Shown here one piece after another: positions 50,101 to 59,617 of a stretch of 64,000 nt of DNA (position 1 is the stretch's first letter; every line of letters starts with the position of its first letter). The notes beneath the pieces were generated by a model. The model was not told the DNA's origin. It was given only the letters and a program-made list of their open reading frames with translations, and made no database searches. The stretch is from Marsupella aquatica (Eukaryota > Marchantiophyta): contig OZ316895.1 in assembly GCA_973895155.1 (NCBI GenBank), positions 14,756,001 through 14,820,000 on the forward strand, given 5' to 3'. The position numbers were made by a program, and so were the translations under genes.

Positions 50101-51689
50101 CAGTTGTTAAAGAGAAGACAATTGCCCCCAAGGTGCACGGCGTTAGACCGCAAGCATGTCAGCTATATCATAATGTCAAAAACTGTCAAGTTCAACCAAA
50201 CTCCGAATGCCGGTTAAATCACGGCTCCAACGGTGAGATTGCGTACTATTGGTACACACATTCTGCGAACGGAGTTGTTGCAATATGAACTGAAGACAAA
50301 TTGATACGTACATTTACGTGCACACATTCACCAAGTTCGTATGTTTGGTGGTCCACTTCAGCACGTGAGTAATGAGCGAGACATTCAGGCTCATCAACGT
50401 CACTGCGTACAGAAGTAAGGTGCATATCTCTCAAAGCTGCATTCGTAGTACTAGGCAGTTCTGACAACCCCTTTCCGGGAAAATCCTCAAAATGCAAGAT
50501 CGAACATAGTACAATTGGACCTCAATTATTCTCTTCTAAAGACCCTGGACCGGCGTATTGCTTCCAGAATGCATTGAAATAACAGAGGGCTGAGAATGCA
50601 CTAAACTCAGAAATATGCACCGAGTTGCAATGCCAATTTTCAGTTCCAAGGTTAACATGCATAGACATTTCAAATGGCCTCTATCGCTAAGGTTGGTACG
50701 TTCTGGATAACAAAAAAATAAGCAGACGCAGTCACTACTTTCTCATCGAAAATCGCACTACGAAGATAGAGGATGGGCAGGCACGTAGAACAAAACTTAC
50801 TCATTGGAATTCTTCCTTTTGTGTAGAGTATCACCATTCAAAGTAGCCTGCTTTCAGAGAATCAAAGAACATACTTCAGGATGAGCCTTACCAATTTTGT
50901 CAACGAACAACACTAAGGAGGCCAAGAGAACCTACCAATGATATTACCTGACAGCAGAAGACGTGCAAAAGAGCAAAAGGCAATTACTGGAAGCTTTCTT
51001 CTAGCTAGAGCACGAAGTCATATGAAACCTGAATTAGCAAAACTAACAAGGGACGAAAAGCAAAACTGGAGTACAATCCGGAAAGTATGAGTTTACATGA
51101 GGTACCAGATAAGTATATTAATTTTCTAAATTTGATTTATGGTCCATTGAAGAATTGGCAAACGAGCAAGAGTGAGCTCGAAAAGGTGAAAAAACCACCG
51201 CAATTCCCAAATTCTCTCCGTGAACTTAGAGTATCGATCAGAGCAGAGGAAGAATACCTTCGTGTTTGACTTCTTTGGATAGCGGTGAGGCCATCGGCGG
51301 ATGGCTTCAGCTCTAGAGAATGGCTTTCCTAGTAAGCGGCAAGTCAAGGTGACGCGAGCATTTTTCGAGGGTGACGATGAAGGCTCCTTGTACGGAACCA
51401 AAGCACCCTTTCTGTTCCCCGCTTTCTCTCTTCTGCCAGAGCCTTCTTTCTCATGCTCATCACATTCTTCAAACGATCCTTCTTCCGCAGAGTTCTCGGA
51501 GACCACCTCCGAATCAGTTCTATCCGGTATAACATTCCTCAACGACTTGCCTCTGTAAGCAGAGGCCTTCTCCCGAACAACTTTCGGCTTCTTACTTGAT
51601 CGAGAATTATTATTAGCGGAGGGAGAGTCCGACTTATCGTCGCTAGCTTCGACGGAGGACGATAGAGCTCTCTTCGATCTCGTTCCCAT
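44147..51689 (-). CDS. CMT3: CMT3-like chromomethylase (plant CHG DNA cytosine methyltransferase), 24 exons, 985 residues
   Basis: Exons in transcription order: 51258-51689, 50801-50847, 50312-50450, 49991-50095, 49924-49940, 49676-49742, 49413-49532, 49155-49254, 48663-48919, 48376-48441, 47649-47918, 47464-47522, 47290-47356, 46661-46903, 46430-46516, 46207-46275, 45955-46041, 45656-45743, 45376-45494, 45178-45279, 44981-45024, 44802-44871, 44577-44680, 44147-44345 (2958 nt). It methylates CHG cytosines in nuclear heterochromatin, guided by H3K9 methylation. Seen: a basic N-terminus with RRWPHRY; a BAH domain at about 176-310 ([17 protein letters not shown]); methyltransferase motif I ([14 protein letters not shown]); a chromodomain at about 498-575 (YEVEKI, VRWKGYG, DTWEP); motif IV GGPPCQG with catalytic C594; ENV at 636-638; [28 protein letters not shown]. 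The ATG at 51689 has a better context than an in-frame ATG at 51701. The 17-nt exon is tentative but restores the frame. Confidence 0.92.
49924..49940 (-). other. candidate 17-nt microexon of the chromomethylase
   Basis: The exon ending at 49991 closes in phase 0, whereas the only open frame of the exon at 49676-49742 needs two bases supplied from upstream. Between them GTGTCGATGCTATCTCA is flanked by a pyrimidine-containing acceptor (GACTCAG) and a GT, and its length is 2 modulo 3. Including it makes the whole coding sequence divisible by three. It adds VSMLS plus a split Q inside the BAH domain. Confidence 0.55.
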
Positions 51690-51932
51690 TATGGAGCACA
51701 TAAAACTGCCCCCGAAAACGAGTAAGCCCCGCACGCCCTGTGAGAGCGAAAATACCGAGAGTAGCTCTGACCAGCATGTGTCACAATGTCACGCTGCCAC
51801 ACTGGCTGAACGCTGACAAGAGACCAAAAGACGAGAATGGGACCAACCACCCTTTAGCAATGGAGCAACCATAAACCGAAGCAGCTCTAAAAAATTGCCC
51901 TCCGAAGGTCAATGTTCAAAACTGAGCTCGAC

Positions 51933-52104
51933 TATCGGATGGAAAGCTCCATTGAACAGCAACGAAAGACAATGTCTTCTGGTCTCTTGCCTGTTACAAG
52001 GTCACACGCCGCATTCCCGAGCGTCTATCAGATGGAAGGCTCCATAGAACACTGTCTTTTTGTCTCTTGCCTGTCACAATGTCACACGCCGCATTCCCGA
52101 GCGA
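51933..52104. repeat. tandem duplication, period about 93 bp
   Basis: TATC(G/A)GATGGAA(A/G)GCTCCAT starts at 51933 and 52026. Both copies end in TCACACGCCGCATTCCCGAGCG. Confidence 0.88.
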
Positions 52105-52266
52105 AGCGAGGGCCCTCGCTCACAAAATTGCTGTCTATCCGTCCGCAGAAAGAAATCGCACGGGACAGGGGAAGAAACCGGTCGAGATTCGTAAATTTTC
52201 CAAGCTGCTTGTTAGAGCACATGACACCCAAAACAGACTGTCTCTGACCGACACTACCCGCTAAGA

Positions 52267-52680
52267 TTGCTCCGCGGAGCTTTCAACCAAATGCGTCAAT
52301 CTGACCTCGTTAGGAACGAATTGACGAATCAATCCAGCGCTCAAGCGGCTCAAACGAGAGAAGGAGATCGAGAGGTGAAGCTCATGCAGCACCAACAACA
52401 CAACATCAGTGAAGCTGCTTCAACTCCGATTGCGCCCGCGCTGCATTTCTTGCTTCTGCTGCTGCTCCCCGTCGCAGCCTTCCTCTGTGGCCATGTGGCC
52501 AGACCTCTCTCGGACCTCTCGCCGCTCTCGTTGCCCGCCCGCCCGCGCGCCTCCGGATGCTGCGCGACGCAGTGGGAATCGCGCGAGCGGGGAGCTCCAC
52601 AGGGCCCAATTCGATTCAAAACCAAACCATTTTCCCGCCTTGGAAAGGCCCACCCCACTACCGAGAACGTCGCCAGCTGA
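52267..52680 (+). CDS. doubtful GC-rich open frame, 137 codons, with a hydrophobic segment
   Basis: No ATG is required by any homology and I do not recognise the product. From an internal ATG it would encode a short protein with a run HFLLLLLLPVAAFLCGHVA that looks like a signal anchor, followed by a proline/arginine-rich tail. Overlapping frames on the other strand are equally long, which is usual in GC-rich DNA, so this may be a promoter-side CpG island and not a gene. Confidence 0.15.
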   Translation: MLRGAFNQMRQSDLVRNELTNQSSAQAAQTREGDREVKLMQHQQHNISEAASTPIAPALHFLLLLLLPVAAFLCGHVARPLSDLSPLSLPARPRASGCCATQWESRERGAPQGPIRFKTKPFSRLGKAHPTTENVAS

Positions 52681-53410
52681 TGAGCCCGATTCCATACAGG
52701 ACAGTCATCGCAAAACCAAAATTAAATAGTGGTGCTCGTGAGATTACAATCTACGATTGTGGTGCATTGCTGTACACTGCCCGCCCCAACATCCGTGCGT
52801 GTAATCAGTAACGCCTTCCAGGACGAATGACATTGTGTGCTGTAACGCCCCACACACCTAGGGCTTCAGCCCAAGTTTTTCGGGGCCATTACTGTCCTTT
52901 GTGATAGGGAGCTAATCAGCTAATAAATAGCTAATAATGTATAGAGTAATGGTACTCCCATGGATCATTAGAGCAATAGAGCATCTCCAGGGGTTTGGAG
53001 TTAGCTCGCCGTTGTCCCCATCGTATAACGGAGAGTATGGCGGTTGCCAAAATAGCAAGTGCCAAGACCTTTGTGCGATTCCCAACGGTGACCCCCAATT
53101 CTGATCTCCACACTCTGACCACACGTATGAACTAGGCCCCATGCGTAATATGATGTTCAACGTGCAATAGAGAAGCCCGTCTGCGAGAGAGAAGTCAAGG
53201 CGGGAGTTGAAGTCCTGCTGAAGAACCAGATGCGCCAGCATACACATGTTGCAGCAGGCGCATCAATTTTTTGTGTTTTGTGTTGCATGTGTGCCTTAAT
53301 ATCAATGCAAGCTCATTGAAGCGACCTTCAATCAGCTTGTGTGATTTGAATCGGAATAAAATTCAGTTTGACCACGAGTGTATTATATCTGTTCAATGGA
53401 GCAACTGTAA

Positions 53411-54674
53411 AGATGGTTGGCGGATCTTGATGAAGAATTCAAAGAGGAGGAGGCCGAATGGGATGAGGAACAAAGATTTTGGGAGTTGATGATGCTCAGT
53501 GGACCCCTTGCTGCTACAAATTTGGCCAGGCACACCAGAAAAAGAAAGCACGGAGGGTCTAGGCCAGGCAGGAGTGAGAATGTGGAAAGGCGTAGAGAAA
53601 ATGGGGCAGAAGACCTCTAGAATGATTATTTTTTGCTAGTCCAACCTATGACGAGTTGACATTTCAGAGGAGATTCAGAATGAGTAGCAGTTTGTTTAGC
53701 AAAATTCTTGTTGATGTGTGTGCACATGACACTTACTTTTGCCTAAAGGTTGATGCTGCAGGGAAAGTAGGCTTGTCTCCACATCAAAAGTTGACTGCAG
53801 CATTGAGGCAATTAGCTTATGGAACTGGGGCGGATGGTTTGGACGAGTATTCTAGAATTGGTGAAAGCACAACATTGGAGTCTCTATATCGCTTTATGAA
53901 AGCCATCAGAGAGTTGTATGAGAGTCACTATTTGAGGAAGCCAATTGTTGGAGATTTCAGAATCACCTTCAAATTAATGTAGATAGAGGTTTTCCAGGTA
54001 TGTTTGGCTCATTGGATTGCATGCACTAGGCATGGAAGAATTGCCCTGTTGCTTGGCAAGGCCAATACACTAGCAAGGACAAGAATAAGTCCATCATCAT
54101 GGAAGCCATTGATCAAGAATTGTGGATTTGGCATGTCTTTTTTGGACTGGCTGGGGAAACAAAGATCTCAACGTCCTTGACAGCTCACCACTTCTAAATG
54201 AATGGTTGTGTAATGATTCAGCCAATGTCAGTTTCCATGTGAATGGTACAGAGTACAAACGAGCTTATCTTTTGGTTGATGGAATTCATCCTGAGTGGTC
54301 TATGTTCATATCCACTGTGCACATGCCACAATCTGAGGAGTTGAAGCATTTTGCAAGGTGCCAAGAAGCAACAATGAAGGAGGTGGGGAGGGCTTTTGGC
54401 GTACTCCAAGCTAGATTTGAGATAGTGAAGAGGCCTATACGGTCTTGGTATGAAAAACATTGTTAACATTTTGCTTGCATGTGTCATCCTTCACAATATG
54501 ATTATTGAGGAAGAAATGGATGATAATTTCCCTCCATATGTAAATGTTGGTGCTGCAAGAGTTAACAGAGTAAATCTGCCGTGGTTGGAGTTCCTTGCTC
54601 CAACAGCTGAAATTCACAACAAGGCCAACCATTTTCGTCTAAGAAATGACATTGTTGACTACCTTTGGAGTTGA
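53411..54674 (+). pseudogene. PIF/Harbinger-type transposase (Plant_tran/DDE_Tnp_4 family), broken
   Basis: Fragments in order match one transposase: an acidic N-terminus with RKRKHGGSRPGRSENV; FQRRFRMSSSLFSKI; QLAYGTGADGLDEYSRIGES; FGSLDCMH with the first catalytic Asp; GQYTSKDKNKS; NKDLNVLDSSPL with the second Asp; YLLVDGIHPEWSMF; CQEATMKEVGRAFGVLQARF with the third acidic residue; and VILHNMIIEEE. The enzyme would excise and insert its element at TAA/TTA targets. It is inactivated by a TAG at 53618, a shift near the T run at 53627-53635, a shift near 53950, a TAG at 54027-54029 where the family has Trp, a shift near 54155 and another near 54450. No terminal inverted repeats could be fixed. 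Confidence 0.85.
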
Positions 54675-55993
54675 AGAGGGTCTGGCCTTTCTGACCATTG
54701 ATAGTCAAGTGAGTGTTCGAGTACCAAACTTGCAACTTGCGAGAAAAGTTTTGGTTTCTCAAATTTTAAGTACATTAAGAGCTGGTAGAAGACTTGTTTG
54801 AGTTGTTTGAGTTACAGCAGTATTTCTTTGATTATGATCACCTCGTCAGAACACTTGGTCTTGTTTTCTGAAATTATGTTTTATTTTGAGACTGTGTTGC
54901 CTGGAAAGAACATGGCGGTGTAGTCGGGTCAAATAATGGAGGAGGGGAAGAAAGAAACCTTATTTTTGAGTTGAAGATGCTTGGTGGTGGTTTGTGTTTT
55001 AGAAGAGGTTTAAGTTGAAGAAGATACTGCAGTAAGACAAAAGAGGAATGAACAAATTTTGGCTACTTTAATTGTGGTGCGTCCCATGGCTCCCTAAACC
55101 CAAGAAACCCCCCAGCTCAAGCCGATTCCCGCAGGTTTCGTGCTTGGCGAGGCCGTTTCCGCGGCTTAGCGGCATGGGACGCTGCTAACCTTCTACTACT
55201 ACTATTAACATTTTACACACATATACTGGAAAGATCCTTCATCGGGTCATGAGATACGTAGCCGGCCTAATATAGGCCTTCCCCTGTCTTCCCCTGTCTT
55301 CCCCTCTGTCTTGTTAGGTATGTTTGGATTCCGCCGCCGGAATGATCCCCAATAGGCTTGGTTAAGCCGCTAAGACCTCTCTCAGCTCGACACATCCACC
55401 TCTCACTCCCCTGCTTACTTTCCTTCCTTCTGTTGATGTGGGCACTCTTCACACAAGTTAATGCGACACACAAATAGCAAAATAACTCATTCTGACTGAG
55501 TCATACCATGCACTTGCCATACAAACAGTACATCTCATACACAAGTTCTGCGAACTAAGCCGTGAGGCCAACTCTATTCAGCTCTTAGGCATGAGGAAAC
55601 ATGAATATACACAAGGGTCACTGTATGACTAACCGAGAGCTTCTCGTACTACTTGATCCCAGCCCGGCTGGTGCAAACTAAAAACTTGCTAAAGAAGAGG
55701 CCCTGAGCTCCCCGCTGCCCAGGTACTTATCCTGGTAGTGGATCCGCCATTCTTTGCATCGTAAACCTAATCTACCTGACAGTAATCTACTTGCCCGAAT
55801 CTACCTATGTACAGCAAGGCAGGAGCACAAGTGTTGCTCCTACCAGTGGGACCGCAATCCCACTAAGCTAAGTGTCAGGGCCGCTCCTGGTTCTGATCCT
55901 AATCCTAAACGTGGAGATCCGCGCCCGCCCTGCCCACTCACGCCTCCTCCCTCCACGTCCGCCCTCCCTAAAAGGAACGGCGCCCTTGCACCG
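54675..55993. other. spacer between the Harbinger pseudogene and the GC-rich coding block
   Basis: No gene is seen. It holds a 10-bp tandem repeat (CTTCCCCTGT, three copies, 55278-55308) and an inverted repeat: GCGTCCCATG at 55079-55088 pairs with CATGGGACGC at 55173-55182, enclosing a GC-rich stretch. Composition shifts from AT-rich to GC-rich across the region. Confidence 0.55.
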
Positions 55994-57985
55994 TCACGAC
56001 ACCGGTGGTGGATCCTTAATGGACGCCCCCAACGCTTCCTCCTCAGCCACTGCCGTAGGTTCATTCTCTGATAGATTACCTGCCCTTGACTGAGTCAACT
56101 CTCCATCGGCCTGACTGGGTCCACCTTCGGCTTCAGCCTCGACACCGGCCTCGGCAATACCCACGGCTTCGGCCTCAGCCACTCCCACGGCTTCGGCTTC
56201 AGCCACTCCCTCGGCTTCGGCCTCCCCTTCCCCTAGGGTAGTTGGATCCTTAGCCGTGACCCTGTCTGGGGTCGGTGCTGGGTCTACCTCCTTGATCACC
56301 ACGGCCTGTGAAGTCGTATTACTCCTTGACCCTGAAGGTTTCCGCTTCTTCTTCGTTGGTGGCTCGGCAGCTGGTCCCTTCCCCTTCCCACTTACTTCCG
56401 GCACTGGTGCAGGTGGCGCGGCTTGTCCTTCGACAATTACCACCCCTGGTAACTGGTTTGTCCCAACGGGAGATGGACCTGCTGCAGCTAAGCATTTAAA
56501 TACTGCGGCTTGTTTCTTCAGCCGCTCTGTTTGGTTGTCGGCCCGCCGCTGTAGGTTCTCCATCTTCCTCGTGATTTCCTCCAACTCCTCTTGGGTTTCA
56601 TCCAGGTCCTTACGTGCCCCCTCCAGCTCGTTTTTGGCCTCCTCCTGCTCCCTGTGGGCTTCCTCCAATTCCTTCTTCAAGGTAGCCCTCTCCTCCCGGG
56701 TTGCTCTTAGCTCCTTGTCGAGCTCTGCAATGATGACAGACTCCATCTGGTTCATCTTGGCGTAAGTCTGTTCGAGCATCTCGTCCTTCTCCCTTAGGTC
56801 GGCCTTGAAGTTGGCCGTCAGGGACGCAAGCTCCTGCTGCAGCGCCATAATCCCTTGATAGGATTTCCCTAACTCGACCTCCTGCTGCTCAAGGGCTCCG
56901 CGGATTTTCTCGAGCTCCCCTTTCAACGCCCATTCCTTTCTTTGGGTCTCCGCCATGGCCCGGCTGTTGGCTGTTATGTGGGCCTCCTCTGTATTCTTCA
57001 GCTCTTGCTTCCACTTCTCCCTCTCTTTGATCGTGTCGGCCAACTCTCCCTGCGTCTGAGTTAGTTTATCATTGATATTCTGATTATCAGCATGCGCGGT
57101 GTCCAACTGCCCCTGCATGATGTTCAGCTCATGTCGTTTAATCCGCAGTTCATCTTGGGCTTTCTTGGCCGCCCTTAGATCTTCAATCTCGGCTTCCATC
57201 CTCCTAAGCCGCCGAATGACCTCGTCCTTCTTGCTTCTCTCTAAAGCCACCGCTTCTTCTAATTGGTGCTTCTCCAACTGCTCCCTATGGAAAAAGGGTC
57301 CTATCTCCAACTCCTCTCCAAAGATGCCGAGCGCAAGTTCCCCACACATCTCACCATACTCCATGGCTCTATTCTTAGCGTAGGTGGAGTAAGTAGAAGT
57401 GATCGGCATCGCCCATCGTGGCCTCTGCTCCCAAGCCGTCCTGCGGATCTCTTCAATCGTGGCTAGAGGTTTGCTTCCTTTTTCGGCTAGCCGCCTGATG
57501 CCCTCCGACCAATCTCCTCCTGGTAAATCCTTTTCCTTAGCCAGGGCGGCCTCTTCCTCCTGCTTGATTCGCTCCTGAAATTCCTGCACCGTCTGTTTTA
57601 TGCCGTCGAAGCTCGGGGGAGCAACATCTGGTGGGGGAGACTCAGGGCTACTCTGCTGGTTGGGGTCCCCTCGCACTACCCTTGGAAGTGTGGGGACAAA
57701 CCGGCCACAGGTCCTTACTCCTGGAACGTGATGGTCCGACCCATAGCCGGAATTATCATGGCTGCAGTCCTCCATTGCCTCCTCTACCTCTTGGACGTCC
57801 GGCTTCTCCCTCTCCTCTTCGTCGGTAGGAGCTTCAGGCAATTCTGCCTCAGATTCGGAGCTTGAGGTTCCCACGTACATTCGAACACCTGGCTTGGATT
57901 CCGGCCTGATTCTCTCCTTGTCTCTAGCAAAGGGGTTTTCTCTTGTGAGCCGGTGTAGGCCTACCTCTGTAGTAGTGTCCTGCAT
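55994..57985 (-). CDS. coiled-coil protein of an unclassified mobile element, second reading frame (663 residues)
   Basis: An ATG at 57985 opens 663 codons. Residues about 1-110 are acidic and polar; about 125-500 are rich in E, K, Q, R and L with the periodicity of a long coiled coil (for example EELEEITRKMENLQRRADNQ). The C-terminus has a lysine patch (TKKKRKPSGSR) and an AEAEAVG-type repeat coded by an 18-bp tandem unit around 56130-56240. I do not recognise a family or a catalytic site. The frame is the same as that of the upstream block (58016-59617), and only one TAG plus ten codons separates them. It is probably the C-terminal part of one long protein whose frame was cut by a stop, or a second product made by readthrough or reinitiation. 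Codon and base composition are much more GC-rich than in neighbouring genes. Confidence 0.6.
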   Translation of the reverse strand: MQDTTTEVGLHRLTRENPFARDKERIRPESKPGVRMYVGTSSSESEAELPEAPTDEEEREKPDVQEVEEAMEDCSHDNSGYGSDHHVPGVRTCGRFVPTLPRVVRGDPNQQSSPESPPPDVAPPSFDGIKQTVQEFQERIKQEEEAALAKEKDLPGGDWSEGIRRLAEKGSKPLATIEEIRRTAWEQRPRWAMPITSTYSTYAKNRAMEYGEMCGELALGIFGEELEIGPFFHREQLEKHQLEEAVALERSKKDEVIRRLRRMEAEIEDLRAAKKAQDELRIKRHELNIMQGQLDTAHADNQNINDKLTQTQGELADTIKEREKWKQELKNTEEAHITANSRAMAETQRKEWALKGELEKIRGALEQQEVELGKSYQGIMALQQELASLTANFKADLREKDEMLEQTYAKMNQMESVIIAELDKELRATREERATLKKELEEAHREQEEAKNELEGARKDLDETQEELEEITRKMENLQRRADNQTERLKKQAAVFKCLAAAGPSPVGTNQLPGVVIVEGQAAPPAPVPEVSGKGKGPAAEPPTKKKRKPSGSRSNTTSQAVVIKEVDPAPTPDRVTAKDPTTLGEGEAEAEGVAEAEAVGVAEAEAVGIAEAGVEAEAEGGPSQADGELTQSRAGNLSENEPTAVAEEEALGASIKDPPPVS

Positions 57986-58015
57986 TGTTGCCGTTGCCGT
58001 TGTTGTTGCCGATGC

Positions 58016-59617
58016 CTATTTCTTTTCTTTCTCCAGTAGTTTCAGCAGACTCTGCATGCCTGGTTGCTGCATCGGCAAGTCTTCCTTCCTGGGCCTAAAC
58101 ACCTGCTCGATCGTAGGACTAACAGGTGGTTGAGGCTTCTCAGCCAACGGCCTCGGCATTGGAGCTTCCTCGGGTGCCCTTACCTGCAGGGGAAGTACCG
58201 GGGCAAAAGTCTGACCTCTGGCATACCGGCACAAGAGCGGCATGTGATAGCCAAGCCGCGACACGCTCCCCATGCCGATTACCTGCTGCTCCTCCTTTAA
58301 GATCTTCTTCAATTGGTTGAGGAGGTACCCGTTGTAGTCCCGGCTTGGGTCTGGCCTTTCTGCCAGATAGACCTGTGCCTTGCCGATCTCTGCCCTCGGC
58401 AAGTTACAATGCATGGTCACCCGCAAGAAGTCGATCATCTCTCCTATGTGCGGGTTGGTGCAGGTGTTCCGGAAGAAGCCATTCTTCGTTGATGGCCCGG
58501 GGAACGACCGGAACTCCTTGTCAGGCAAGGTCTTCCTGGTATCAACTTTGGTCTTATTGCCTATCGGCAAGCCAAACACTTCGGCAATTACCTTGGGAGT
58601 AAGATAGAAATCCTTCCCATATATCCTCGTGCAATTGGTCTCGGGTTCCCATGACCCCACGAATTCTAATAGGTCTGACTCCGGTACCTCCGGCTTCAGC
58701 CATGGTAATCTTACAAAGGCCTCCAAGCCGGATCCGGCCATGAAGCCTTGGTACTTCTTGGTCTGCATGGCCGTAAAACATGCATCCTCCTCCCGTGCAA
58801 AATGTAGTTGCACCTCCACCGGTAGGGTTGCCGCCCAGCCCTTCCAGGTGTCATCCCTGGTTGGAATGGCCTTGATGGGATCGACCTCCTCCTCTTCGGC
58901 TTCTCCCTGCCTCCTGCTCTGCTGCTCGGCTGGCTTCTTTGGTGCCGCCGACCTCGTTCTTTTTGCCGGGGTGGCTTCATCGTTGACGGCTCCCTTCCTC
59001 TTCATCTCTGCTGTCGTGGAGGTTTCTCCTAGCACCGTTGCCTGGGTCCACCTTTCCGTGCTACCCTTTAATTCCCAGTGTATGTCGTTGCAGTTCTTGA
59101 TGGCCTCTCGGATGCCGACGACGCTGTCTTTGCAAAACAGAAGATCGTCGAGTTGATTGGAAGTAGGCGTCCACAGGAACTCGTCCTTGATGAGTTCACC
59201 TCCTAAGAAAGCCGTCTTCTGCAGCTCCCACAATCGAGCGAGCTCCAGCCGTTCTCGAGCTGCCCTTTCTGATTCCTCGTCCTCGTAAGTCTTGATGTAC
59301 TCAGTTGCCCGTTCGAATAGGCATCCCCAGAAATGTGCCGCTTGATTGACGTTGCTCATACCCTCCTTAGGTTGATCGTCGGTATCTACTCTCTCCCCGA
59401 GTGCTTGCCTAAGCAGCTGACAGTAGTTGGCCTCCCGTAGTCGTCTGCCTAGTTCGTGCTCGCAAATGAGCCACCATCTCCTGCAAGCGCTCCTTACCCC
59501 TCTCCTCTGCCGGTCCTTCTTCCCGTTGATCCTTCCTAGCCGCCGACGCTTAACGCGCCCTAACCCTAATCGGGTTTTCACCCTTAGCCTTACCTCCGGC
59601 CTCGGCCCGGGTTCCAT
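58016..59617 (-). CDS. plant-mobile-domain-like protein of an unclassified element, first reading frame (533 residues)
   Basis: The ATG at 59617 sits in a strong context (GCAACCATGG) and opens 533 codons ending in TAG at 58016. An arginine-rich start is followed by a helical region (about 40-190), a nuclear-localisation-like stretch at about 206-228 (KRKG, KRTRS, KKP) and a conserved-looking globular part at about 280-480. That part contains WLKPEVPESDLLEFV, WEPETNCTRIYGKDFYLTPK and VIAEVFGLP. This last signature resembles the putative plant transposon protein / plant mobile domain families that ride in plant mobile elements. No transposase, reverse transcriptase or protease motif was found. 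No LTRs or inverted ends were found by eye, so the element type is open. Confidence 0.6.
   Translation of the reverse strand: MEPGPRPEVRLRVKTRLGLGRVKRRRLGRINGKKDRQRRGVRSACRRWWLICEHELGRRLREANYCQLLRQALGERVDTDDQPKEGMSNVNQAAHFWGCLFERATEYIKTYEDEESERAARERLELARLWELQKTAFLGGELIKDEFLWTPTSNQLDDLLFCKDSVVGIREAIKNCNDIHWELKGSTERWTQATVLGETSTTAEMKRKGAVNDEATPAKRTRSAAPKKPAEQQSRRQGEAEEEEVDPIKAIPTRDDTWKGWAATLPVEVQLHFAREEDACFTAMQTKKYQGFMAGSGLEAFVRLPWLKPEVPESDLLEFVGSWEPETNCTRIYGKDFYLTPKVIAEVFGLPIGNKTKVDTRKTLPDKEFRSFPGPSTKNGFFRNTCTNPHIGEMIDFLRVTMHCNLPRAEIGKAQVYLAERPDPSRDYNGYLLNQLKKILKEEQQVIGMGSVSRLGYHMPLLCRYARGQTFAPVLPLQVRAPEEAPMPRPLAEKPQPPVSPTIEQVFRPRKEDLPMQQPGMQSLLKLLEKEKK

Larger units (their letters stand above)
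51690..53410. other. intergenic region upstream of the chromomethylase
   Basis: It contains the chromomethylase promoter side, a 93-bp tandem duplication and a GC-rich, CpG-rich block (about 52430-52680). Open frames occur on both strands across that block; one plus frame (52267-52680) encodes a hydrophobic run but has no family match. Confidence 0.5.

Noticed and set aside
58016-58018. Programmed readthrough of the TAG between the two element frames
   Set aside because: The following bases (GCATCG) do not match the known plant-virus leaky context CARYYA, so I do not claim readthrough; a single nonsense change is equally likely.
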